Virus record (IMG/VR): IMGVR_UViG_3300032046_002930
Location: 1 to 24,757 of that record
DNA: 24,757 nt
Reading direction: 5' to 3' (one strand)
From: a virus
The notes under the pieces are model-generated. The model had not been told where the DNA came from. It saw only the letters and a program-made list of their open reading frames with translations, and made no database searches. Below, in pieces: positions 14,117-19,185 of the stretch (positions are counted from its first letter, which is position 1; every line of letters begins with the position of its first letter). Both the position numbers and the translations under genes were made by a program.

Positions 14117-14363
14117 GCGGGCCTACGGCCCGCAACATCTTATGCCCCCTGGCCGCTGGGTCCCAATCCCAACGGCCAGGGGGATCAGCGGGGGCAATCA
14201 AGGAAGGGCCTAAAAAGCGGCCCCTCAATGCCCCCGCACCCCCAAAATACAGGGCCGCAGGCCCCCCAAAAAAAACGGTCCGCCCCAAGGATGCGCCCCG
14301 CCGCGCCGCGCGCAAGGGTTTTCAACCCCCTAAAAAGCGGGGGCTAAAAAACGCCCTTGCGCG
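14117..14363. repeat. Cluster of GC stem-loops before the SLOG gene
   Basis: In order: GCGGGCC/GGCCCGC (14117-14133), CCCCCTGGCCG/CGGCCAGGGGG (14145-14183), GCGGGGGCA/TGCCCCCGC (14188-14237) nesting GGGCC/GGCCC, and CGCGCAAGGG/CCCTTGCGCG (14309-14363) nesting CCCCC/GGGGG. The two nested hairpins share the loop TAAAAAGC on different stems. Confidence 0.8.
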
Positions 14364-14435
14364 TCCGCAAAGGCCGGCGCTCAGTGGCGGGTCGCTTAAA
14401 GGGGGCGTTCCCGTTTTGGGGGGGCCTGCGGTGGT

Positions 14436-15242
14436 GTGGTGGGCCTCGGCCCTGGGGGCGCTGTCTCGCTCTCCTCTTCTGGTCAAATTGCGGTGGCTCG
14501 TCGGGGGGCGCGGCTCTCGGTGGCCCCGGTGCCCTGTGGGGGGTGGCTCGCGGTGGCCTTTGCCGCTTTCAACACTCGGGGGGTTCCGTCCGTGGCTGCT
14601 CTGCCTCTTCCGTCCGGTGTCGTGGCTCTTGTCGGCTCTCGCTCTCTCCCTGGCGCTCTGGGCGCTCGCGTTGGCCCTGTGGTGCGGTCCCTGCTGGGGT
14701 CCGGTCTCGCCGTTGCCGTCGGCTGCTCCGTTGGCGCTGATCAGGCGGTGTTGTCGGCGGCGCTGGCCTGGCTCTCCGGTCGGCCCGCCGCCGCTGTCTT
14801 CCTCTTGCTGCGCGTGTTCGCTGTGTTCGGTCCTGGCGGTGCGGGCGCGGTCCCGCCTGTCTCTGCCGTCTCGCCTGTGCTCTCTGCCGCCGCCGCCGGT
14901 GCCGCCGTCGTGTGGTCGGCGGGGGGTCCGCCGTCCGTCCCGGCTCGCGCGCGCCTTGCCCGCCGGTCGGCGTGCCTTGTGTCCGCGGTGGCGTCCGGTT
15001 GCGGTCTCGGTGGGCGCGGCTCTCTGGTGTGCTTCCTGGCGTCGCCGCTCTCGGCGGGGTCTCTCCTGTCGTGCCGCCTGGCCGCCGGTTTCGGTCTGCC
15101 CGTGCTCGTGCTGGCCGCCTTTGCCGGTGCGCCGCCTCTGCTGGCCCCCGGTGGCTCCTGGTCGCCCTGCTCCTGCTGTGGCCTGTGGTCGCCCTCGTGG
15201 CGTTGGGTTCCCGCTCCTCCGCTCCAGGCGCGTCTCTTCTAG
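14436..15242 (+). CDS. SLOG/DprA-like Rossmann-fold protein
   Basis: A 268-residue product if started at GTG 14436; the exact start is unsure. The SLOG (SMF/DprA-LOG) fold is recognisable from about residue 60: VVALVGSRSLP (nucleotide-binding loop), VAVGCSVGADQAVLSAAL, the ARLARRSACLVSAV helix, then LVCFLASPLSAGSLLSC and LAAGFGLPVLVLA. Such proteins bind nucleotides or DNA ends; DprA loads RecA on single strands, and other SLOG families sense nucleotide signals in defence systems. The coding strand is rich in G and T, unlike every other + strand segment here, and codons often end in T or G, so the gene is probably a recent acquisition. A reverse-strand open frame (15314-14322) is a low-complexity shadow. 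Confidence 0.75.
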   Translation: MVGLGPGGAVSLSSSGQIAVARRGARLSVAPVPCGGWLAVAFAAFNTRGVPSVAALPLPSGVVALVGSRSLPGALGARVGPVVRSLLGSGLAVAVGCSVGADQAVLSAALAWLSGRPAAAVFLLLRVFAVFGPGGAGAVPPVSAVSPVLSAAAAGAAVVWSAGGPPSVPARARLARRSACLVSAVASGCGLGGRGSLVCFLASPLSAGSLLSCRLAAGFGLPVLVLAAFAGAPPLLAPGGSWSPCSCCGLWSPSWRWVPAPPLQARLF

Positions 15243-15344
15243 CGCCGTCGCTCGCGTGCCCAGTGGGCCCGCTCGCTTTCGTGGTCTCTTATGGCCCTGG
15301 TCATCTGCGCCCATGGTGGCGCCAACAAAGAAAGGTGGTTCGCA

Positions 15345-15560
15345 ATGCTAAGCAGGTTCGATCCGTGGACGACAGGTACAGCGGCGGCCCTCGCGCCCCT
15401 GGTGGCAAGGGCAGCCCGCCGCGATGGTGGCACCGGCGCAGCGATCCGCGCGGCCGTCAGGATAGCGCGCCCCTACGATTGGCACCTGGCAGCCCTGGCC
15501 GTGGCAGCTCAACCGCCGAGGCGCAGGCACAACAACGAAGAGGAGACAAGAAATGACTAG
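15345..15560 (+). CDS. Hypothetical 71-residue protein
   Basis: ATG 15345 follows GAAAGGTGG. The product is alanine- and arginine-rich with two helices (TGTAAALAPLVARAARRDGG, GAAIRAAVRIARPYDWHLAA) and a polar tail (RRRHNNEEETRND). The last codons overlap the start of the SWIM gene by 8 bp. No family recognised. It is the first gene after the acquired SLOG gene with the normal C-rich composition of the phage. Confidence 0.65.
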   Translation: MLSRFDPWTTGTAAALAPLVARAARRDGGTGAAIRAAVRIARPYDWHLAALAVAAQPPRRRHNNEEETRND

Positions 15561-15996
15561 CCCGCAGACCATCGCAGCCCTGGTACAGGAAGGCAGCGCT
15601 CGGAAACCAGCCCTGACATCCAGGCTAGAACGCGCCGCCGACATCCTGCGAACCGACCCGCCGTACAAGGTCAACCGAGACAGCCGCCTGTGGCACGTGC
15701 CGTCGTGCCAGCGAGAGCGCGTCCTCTACCTGGTAGACAGGCTCAACGGCACCTGCACGTGCCCAGACTACAGGCAGCACGCAAATTGGAGAGCCAATGG
15801 CACCGACAGGCCCGCACGTGGCGCACCCGGTGGCATGTGCAAACACCGCCTCGCCGTCGAGATGATCTGCCGCCTGTGCTGCGAACCCGACCCGCAGCCA
15901 GCGCCGGATCCACGCGCGGCCCCTGGCCTGGACTGGCATCGCCAATCGCTCAGCATCGACGTCGCACAGTGCCCGTATCTCGCCCTTATGTGGTGA
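15553..15996 (+). CDS. SWIM zinc-finger protein
   Basis: A 147-residue protein. ATG 15553 follows GAGGAGAC. Residues 34-103 hold a SWIM-type zinc finger: after VNRDSRLWHVPS and YLVDRLNGT come C68-x-C70 (CTCPDY) and C96-x-H98 (MCKHRLAVEM), the CxC-x(n)-CxH signature. SWIM domains bind DNA or proteins and occur in helicases, transposases and Shu2-type recombination factors. Here the domain stands almost alone, followed by a Cys/Pro-rich tail (CRLCCEPDPQPAPDP). A DNA recombination or regulatory role is possible; the SLOG neighbour is also of recombination-linked type, which is suggestive only. Confidence 0.85.
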   Translation: MTSPQTIAALVQEGSARKPALTSRLERAADILRTDPPYKVNRDSRLWHVPSCQRERVLYLVDRLNGTCTCPDYRQHANWRANGTDRPARGAPGGMCKHRLAVEMICRLCCEPDPQPAPDPRAAPGLDWHRQSLSIDVAQCPYLALMW

Positions 15997-16011
15997 AGGA
16001 GAGACCAAACA

Positions 16012-16197
16012 ATGACCATCACAGAGAGCATGTACCAAGCCCACCTGCAGGCGATACGAGAGCAGGAGAAAGCAGACGCCGGCAAAACCCACCCCGCCGC
16101 CGAAACCCACCGCCTGTGGGCCGCCTACGTCGACGCCCACCCGCGATGGTGGGAACGCGAGGAACCAGCCCCCAACACCGACAGCGAGAGGAGATAG
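16012..16197 (+). CDS. Hypothetical 61-residue protein
   Basis: ATG 16012 follows AAGGAGAG. The product is hydrophilic, mostly helical (MTITESMYQAHLQAIREQEK) with an aromatic segment (HRLWAAYVDAHPRWWERE). No zinc, membrane or catalytic motif is seen, and no family recognised. It ends three bases before the next start, consistent with an operon of small accessory genes. Confidence 0.65.
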   Translation: MTITESMYQAHLQAIREQEKADAGKTHPAAETHRLWAAYVDAHPRWWEREEPAPNTDSERR

Positions 16198-16200
16198 CAA

Positions 16201-16680
16201 ATGCCAAGCAGACAATTGACCATAGAAACCTACTGGACAGCCGACACCCGCCGACACCACAGCCAGAAATCCCTGCTGAGACTCAAAGGCCGCTGGCTCC
16301 GCGAGGCCGGTTTCACGCCCAACACGACCGCCGCCGTCACAGTGCGCCCCCACTGTCTAACCATCACCACAGGAGGAAACCAAACCATGGCACAGCACCC
16401 GCCCACCCTCGACGACCTCATAGCGCAGGTCCACGCCGCAGTCGCCGCCGAACTCGACGCCCACCCGGAAGGCATCGACCCAAACACGCTGGCCACCACG
16501 CTTGCCCAAACCATAGCCCCCGCCGACCCCCAGGCCCTGCTAACCCTGGCAGCCCTCGACGACCCGGAACTCGGACAGCGCCGCCCCTGGCATCAACCAC
16601 TAGACGACGCCCCCCAGATCATCCGGGCCAATCTTATCGACAGGCTGTGGGAAGCCGCAGCCTACGCTATCCTGGACTAG
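16201..16680 (+). CDS. SymE-like domain fused in frame to a helical protein
   Basis: A 159-residue reading frame that looks like two former genes. Residues 20-58 (SQKSLLRLKGRWLREAGFTP to RPHCLTITTG) match the SymE-type pattern L+GRWLREAGF..n..V.V....L.I, a small AbrB-like fold known from SOS-induced toxins that bind nucleic acid. From residue 63 a new start (ATG 16387) with a perfect AGGAGG begins a 97-residue helical protein (PPTLDDLIAQVHAAVAAELD). No stop separates them. Either both the fusion and the C-terminal protein are made, or a stop codon was lost. SymE assignment is moderate. Confidence 0.65.
   Translation: MPSRQLTIETYWTADTRRHHSQKSLLRLKGRWLREAGFTPNTTAAVTVRPHCLTITTGGNQTMAQHPPTLDDLIAQVHAAVAAELDAHPEGIDPNTLATTLAQTIAPADPQALLTLAALDDPELGQRRPWHQPLDDAPQIIRANLIDRLWEAAAYAILD
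16371..16389 (+). promoter_or_regulatory. Internal ribosome-binding site and in-frame start
   Basis: AGGAGG (16371-16376) lies 10 bases before ATG 16387, inside and in frame with the SymE-like reading frame. It marks the old boundary of a second cistron and probably gives a separate 97-residue product. Confidence 0.6.
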
Positions 16681-16693
16681 CAACCACAGACAG

Positions 16694-16721
16694 GCGGGTG
16701 CAGGACCCAACCTGCACCCGC
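16694..16721 (+). terminator. Strong intergenic stem-loop
   Basis: A perfect 11-bp stem GCGGGTGCAGG/CCTGCACCCGC with a 6-nt loop, between the stop at 16680 and the start at 16739. There is no U-tract, so RNA stabilisation or attenuation is as likely as termination. Confidence 0.55.
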
Positions 16722-16738
16722 TGGAAAGGAGAGACACC

Positions 16739-16978
16739 ATGAACACAGCCGCAGCAGCAACAAGCCAACTAGCCCAGGCCCACGCCGAGACCGCCGAAGG
16801 AGGCGCCCAGGTGCGAACCCTGGCAGCCCAAGCAGCGGCCCCCATCGACCGAATCACCCTGCTACTGGCCGCGAACTTCTGCGGCACCGCAGCCCGCCAC
16901 CTGGCCGAGGCGTACGCCATCGTCCGCGACTACGACGCCGACAACCTTGACGCCCCCGAGAAAGGAGCACCAGCATGA
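16739..16978 (+). CDS. Hypothetical 79-residue protein
   Basis: ATG 16739 follows GGAAAGGAGAG. The product is alanine-rich and helical (SQLAQAHAETAEGGAQVRTL; ITLLLAANFCGTAARHLAEA) with an acidic end. No motif or family recognised. A stem-loop lies upstream and the stop overlaps the next start (ATGA, 16975). Confidence 0.65.
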   Translation: MNTAAAATSQLAQAHAETAEGGAQVRTLAAQAAAPIDRITLLLAANFCGTAARHLAEAYAIVRDYDADNLDAPEKGAPA

Positions 16979-17241
16979 CCACAGCATGGCAAGCCTACCA
17001 AGAACCCGTCGACCAACTCAACCGCGACTACCCCGACGACGACCACTCCTGGGACCGCGACATCGACCGCCTCCACGCCCAAGACGAACACGCCCACCCC
17101 ACGCGCCGCCCCCCAGGCACCACCGCCGCCCAATCCCCCATAGCGCACGCCCGCTACCTCGCCTACCTCGCCCGCACCGGACGCCCCTACCCCACGCACG
17201 CAGACACAAAAGGAGAACACGACCATGACAGCCACCTATAA
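16975..17241 (+). CDS. Hypothetical acidic, histidine-rich protein
   Basis: An 88-residue product beginning inside the previous stop codon after AAAGGAGC. It is rich in D, H, R and P (YPDDDHSWDRDIDRLHAQDE) with a short helix (AHARYLAYLARTGRPYP) and ends in EHDHDSHL. The last 17 bases overlap the next gene. No family recognised. The repeated D and H residues could bind metal, but no defined site is visible. Confidence 0.6.
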   Translation: MTTAWQAYQEPVDQLNRDYPDDDHSWDRDIDRLHAQDEHAHPTRRPPGTTAAQSPIAHARYLAYLARTGRPYPTHADTKGEHDHDSHL

Positions 17242-17815
17242 GCCGAGACAGTTCCGCATCTACCGCCTAGTGACAAAGACGAGGATACTCACGGTCGAGG
17301 ACGCTCTCAAGCTCGGGAAAGTCGCCTTCTCGCTCACCGAGTACAAGAAAGGAGCAGGCGCCGCCGTCTCAGTCACACACTACATGGACCACCAGCGAAC
17401 GGCGCTGCTGGCCTTCGACATCCTGCACCGCCCCGTCGCCAACCCGTGGTGGAACGGCGCCACCGAGTACAAGGGCACAAAAAAGGGCGCGGACCTCGAG
17501 GCCCGCACCATGACCCTTGAGCTCGTCGAGGGCACCGAGAACCCCGTCCGGCTTACCATCACCAACGGGCCCGGCGAACCCGCAGGCACAGCCGGCGCCA
17601 TCAAACCCAAGACCGGCACCGCCCAGGCGAAGGTAGTCACCCTCCTATCGTGGGAGCACGCGCGCGCGATGAGCCTGGCGATCCTGATGCACGTCCAGGC
17701 ATGGCAAACGATGACGTACTACAGCCGCATCCAGGAGGCCACGTGGCAGCCGCCAGACAACGGCGGGCCCCTACTGGTAGACCCCGAGACCGGCGAAGTC
17801 CTGGACTCGGCATAG
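17225..17815 (+). CDS. Hypothetical 196-residue protein
   Basis: The longest of the small accessory genes. ATG 17225 follows AAAGGAGAAC. The N-terminal 100 residues are beta/alpha (FRIYRLVTKTRILTVEDALK, GAAVSVTHYMDHQRTALLAF); the C-terminal third has a basic Gly-rich stretch (AGAIKPKTGTAQAKV) and a long helix (TLLSWEHARAMSLAILMHVQ). Conserved-looking tryptophans and an acidic tail (DPETGEVLDSA) recall single-strand-binding proteins, but I cannot assign the family. A long stem-loop follows. Confidence 0.75.
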   Translation: MTATYKPRQFRIYRLVTKTRILTVEDALKLGKVAFSLTEYKKGAGAAVSVTHYMDHQRTALLAFDILHRPVANPWWNGATEYKGTKKGADLEARTMTLELVEGTENPVRLTITNGPGEPAGTAGAIKPKTGTAQAKVVTLLSWEHARAMSLAILMHVQAWQTMTYYSRIQEATWQPPDNGGPLLVDPETGEVLDSA

Positions 17816-17824
17816 CCCAACACA

Positions 17825-17872
17825 TGCGGGCGCCGGAGAGCCCTCCAACAGGTCAGGATCCCGGCGCCCGCA
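17825..17872 (+). terminator. 12-bp intergenic stem-loop
   Basis: TGCGGGCGCCGG/CCGGCGCCCGCA (17825-17836, 17861-17872) with a 24-nt loop, between stop 17815 and start 17893. No U-tract. Confidence 0.55.
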
Positions 17873-17892
17873 AACCCCAAGGAGGCCCAATC

Positions 17893-18126
17893 ATGACACG
17901 ACGCCTCGGACTCAGCCCCCCGCTCCGGCTCAAAGGCAACGTGGCCGCCAACGCCGCAGACATCCAGACCGCCCTCGATGAAGGCTGTGTCGTCATCCTC
18001 AAACACGCCGACGGCGCACTCACTATGCAGCTCGCAAACCCGAGAAAGGAGGCCACCCATGGCAAACCAGACCAGCACCGACAAACAGCGCGACGCCGTC
18101 AACGCATCCCTGGCCGCCGCAGCTGA
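17893..18126 (+). CDS. Hypothetical 77-residue protein
   Basis: ATG 17893 follows AAGGAGG. The first 50 residues are well-formed (LSPPLRLKGNVAANAADIQT, EGCVVILKHADGALTMQL); the end is basic (RQTARRRQRIPGRRS) and overlaps the next gene by 68 bases in another frame, so the tail may have grown by loss of an earlier stop. No family recognised. Confidence 0.6.
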   Translation: MTRRLGLSPPLRLKGNVAANAADIQTALDEGCVVILKHADGALTMQLANPRKEATHGKPDQHRQTARRRQRIPGRRS

Positions 18127-18481
18127 GCGTCTCGACACCCTGTGTGTCGAGATCGACAACCTAGACGCCGCAGCCCAGGACCTGAGCCAGCAGGGCACCA
18201 CCCCCGCCAGCGCCTACTACCGCAAAGGCCGCTACCTCTACCTGATCCACCCCACCTGGCAGGGCACCCGAAAGCGCGAGTACATCGGCAGCGACCCCGA
18301 CAACGTCGCGGCAGCACTCGCCAGCATCGAACGCCACACGCGGCGCGAAGAGATCACGGCCCAGGCCAAGAAACTCCGGCTTGAGCTCGACCAACTAGAG
18401 GAGACCGCCGCCGCTCTCACAGACTCCGCTCGCATCTCTGGCCTGTACTACCACCACCAAGAGCGCCAGCGCAGGTGGTAG
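18059..18481 (+). CDS. Coiled-coil protein with basic YYRKGRY domain
   Basis: A 140-residue protein. ATG 18059 follows AAAGGAGG. Two helical segments (ERLDTLCVEIDNLDAAAQDL and ITAQAKKLRLELDQLEETAA) flank a small basic domain, SAYYRKGRYLYLIHPTWQGT then RKREYIGSDPDNVAAALASI. This arrangement recalls recombinase-associated or phage nucleic-acid-binding proteins in which a Y..GKY....GK+K..YIG segment lies between coiled coils. Exact function unknown. Confidence 0.75.
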   Translation: MANQTSTDKQRDAVNASLAAAAERLDTLCVEIDNLDAAAQDLSQQGTTPASAYYRKGRYLYLIHPTWQGTRKREYIGSDPDNVAAALASIERHTRREEITAQAKKLRLELDQLEETAAALTDSARISGLYYHHQERQRRW

Positions 18482-18501
18482 CAGCACATGTTCACAGTAA
18501 T

Positions 18502-18510
18502 TGATATAAT
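18502..18510 (+). promoter_or_regulatory. Extended -10 promoter
   Basis: TGATATAAT contains the TGnTATAAT extended -10 motif with a perfect -10 hexamer at 18505-18510, in a local AT-rich stretch. No good -35 lies 17 bp upstream (CAGCAC). It would drive only the gene at 18539. Confidence 0.6.
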
Positions 18511-18538
18511 GGGCACAGGCCCAAGAAAGGAGAGTGAG

Positions 18539-18781
18539 ATGGACTACACGCAGTTCGTTCACGAGTACATAAACGAGAAGGGCCAGCAACACTACGTCGT
18601 CGCTCAATGGAACCCGAACAGTGGCCAATATACGCGCCCACTGGACCGCACAGAGCGGCGGCTCACCGGATGCTCCGCGGAGTTCGGACCCCTGAGCTAC
18701 CATCAGTCGTTTCCAACAAGGCGCCAGGCACTCCGGCGAGCACGCTACCTATTCAGCCCTGACCCCGAGGAACACCGCTAG
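18539..18781 (+). CDS. Hypothetical 80-residue protein with its own promoter
   Basis: ATG 18539 follows AGAAAGGAGAG; an upstream in-frame ATG (18488) lies within the promoter and is not used by this reading. The protein is polar with Y, Q and R residues (MDYTQFVHEYINEKGQQHYV; TRRQALRRARYLF) and ends in PDPEEHR. No family recognised. A dedicated extended -10 promoter and a following terminator make it a self-contained unit, as expected of a gene expressed in the lysogen. Confidence 0.7.
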   Translation: MDYTQFVHEYINEKGQQHYVVAQWNPNSGQYTRPLDRTERRLTGCSAEFGPLSYHQSFPTRRQALRRARYLFSPDPEEHR

Positions 18782-18789
18782 ACCACAGG

Positions 18790-18817
18790 CGGGAGGAGGC
18801 AGCGCCGCCACCTCCCG
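18790..18817 (+). terminator. Stem-loop after accessory gene
   Basis: CGGGAGG/CCTCCCG (18790-18796, 18811-18817) nine bases after the stop at 18781. No direct U-tract. Confidence 0.5.
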
Positions 18818-18881
18818 GAAAAGGGGGGACAAATCCGCCCCTTGAACCCCCCCCTCGCACGCCCCGCGACGCCCCACTCAG

Positions 18882-18913
18882 CCGGCGAGCCCCCCGCCGG
18901 AAAGATTTTTTTT
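18882..18913 (+). terminator. Intrinsic terminator
   Basis: CCGGCG (18882-18887) and CGCCGG (18895-18900) are followed after AAAGA by eight T residues (18906-18913). It would end rightward transcription of the accessory genes before the leftward integrase operon. Confidence 0.65.
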
Positions 18914-18926
18914 CGCACCTCCACTC

Positions 18927-18962
18927 GCGCCCGCAATAATCAAAAATGAAAAATGCGGGCGC
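18927..18962. repeat. A-rich-loop hairpin
   Basis: A perfect 9-bp stem GCGCCCGCA/TGCGGGCGC closes an 18-nt A-rich loop, ATAATCAAAAATGAAAAA. The layout resembles the conserved-loop hairpins but the loop core differs. Confidence 0.75.
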
Positions 18963-18975
18963 TCGCTTCGGTGCG

Positions 18976-19005
18976 CGCAGGCATGGCTAGCCCGCCATGC
19001 CTGCG
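18976..19005. repeat. Perfect 11-bp hairpin
   Basis: CGCAGGCATGG/CCATGCCTGCG (18976-18986, 18995-19005) with an 8-nt loop CTAGCCCG. Confidence 0.85.
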
Positions 19006-19008
19006 ATG

Positions 19009-19050
19009 TGGTGTCTACTGCAGCTCGGCCGGCCGTCAAACCTGTCGCCA
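19009..19050. repeat. TGGYGACA palindromic element, copy 11 (42 bp)
   Basis: Left arm TGGTGTCT (19009-19016), right arm TGTCGCCA (19043-19050), with a central GGCCGGCC. An extra half-site TGTCACCA (19055-19062) follows. Confidence 0.7.
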
Positions 19051-19067
19051 AACCTGTCACCAACCCC

Positions 19068-19109
19068 TGGCGACAAAGGTCCCCCACCAGGTGGCGGATC
19101 CTGTCACCA
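19068..19109. repeat. TGGYGACA palindromic element, copy 12 (42 bp)
   Basis: Arms TGGCGACA (19068-19075) / TGTCACCA (19102-19109), with AAGGTCCC after the left arm and GCGGATCC before the right arm, as in copy 5. The inner palindrome is CCACC-AGGTGG. It lies 77 bp beyond the 3' end of the integrase gene. Confidence 0.88.
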
Positions 19110-19147
19110 ACCGAAGAAAGAACCCGCAGACACCCGGCCCACCACTC

Positions 19148-19182
19148 GGGCCAGCAAAGATCAACAATAATGCTGCTGGCCC
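19148..19182. repeat. Conserved-loop hairpin, copy 3
   Basis: A perfect 9-bp stem GGGCCAGCA/TGCTGGCCC (19148-19156, 19174-19182) closes a 17-nt loop with GATCAACAATAATGC. It lies 3 bases beyond the integrase stop codon. Confidence 0.88.
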
Positions 19183-19185
19183 TCG

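Larger units (their letters stand above)
13206..14435. other. Gene-free palindrome and repeat region
   Basis: 1.23 kb with no convincing gene; open frames here are proline/arginine-rich and lack ribosome-binding sites. It holds 36-bp direct repeats, a conserved-loop hairpin, three palindromic elements in tandem, two perfect 10-bp-stem hairpins, a T-shaped palindrome, a degenerate 66-bp repeat and a run of GC stem-loops just before the SLOG gene. Confidence 0.75.
18782..19185. other. Intergenic region downstream of the integrase gene, packed with palindromes
   Basis: 404 bp between converging genes without a coding candidate. It holds a stem-loop (18790), a terminator (18882), two perfect hairpins (18927, 18976), two palindromic elements (19009, 19068) and the third conserved-loop hairpin (19148). 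The phage attachment site may lie here, next to the integrase gene. Confidence 0.7.

Noticed and set aside
14322-15314. A 330-residue open frame on the minus strand
   Set aside because: Its product is low-complexity (G, R, H, P, T) with no fold pattern, while the opposite + strand frame from 14436 shows clear SLOG motifs (VALVGSRS, GCSVGADQAV, LAAGFGLPVLV).
2796-19109. Integron attC sites as identity of the palindromic elements
   Set aside because: The elements lack the RYYYAAC/GTTRRRY core sites and no integron-type tyrosine integrase is present. Only the gene-end placement is similar.
8042-19182. Intrinsic terminators as explanation of the conserved-loop hairpins
   Set aside because: None has a U-tract on either side, the loops are long (17-22 nt), and loop sequence rather than tail is conserved.
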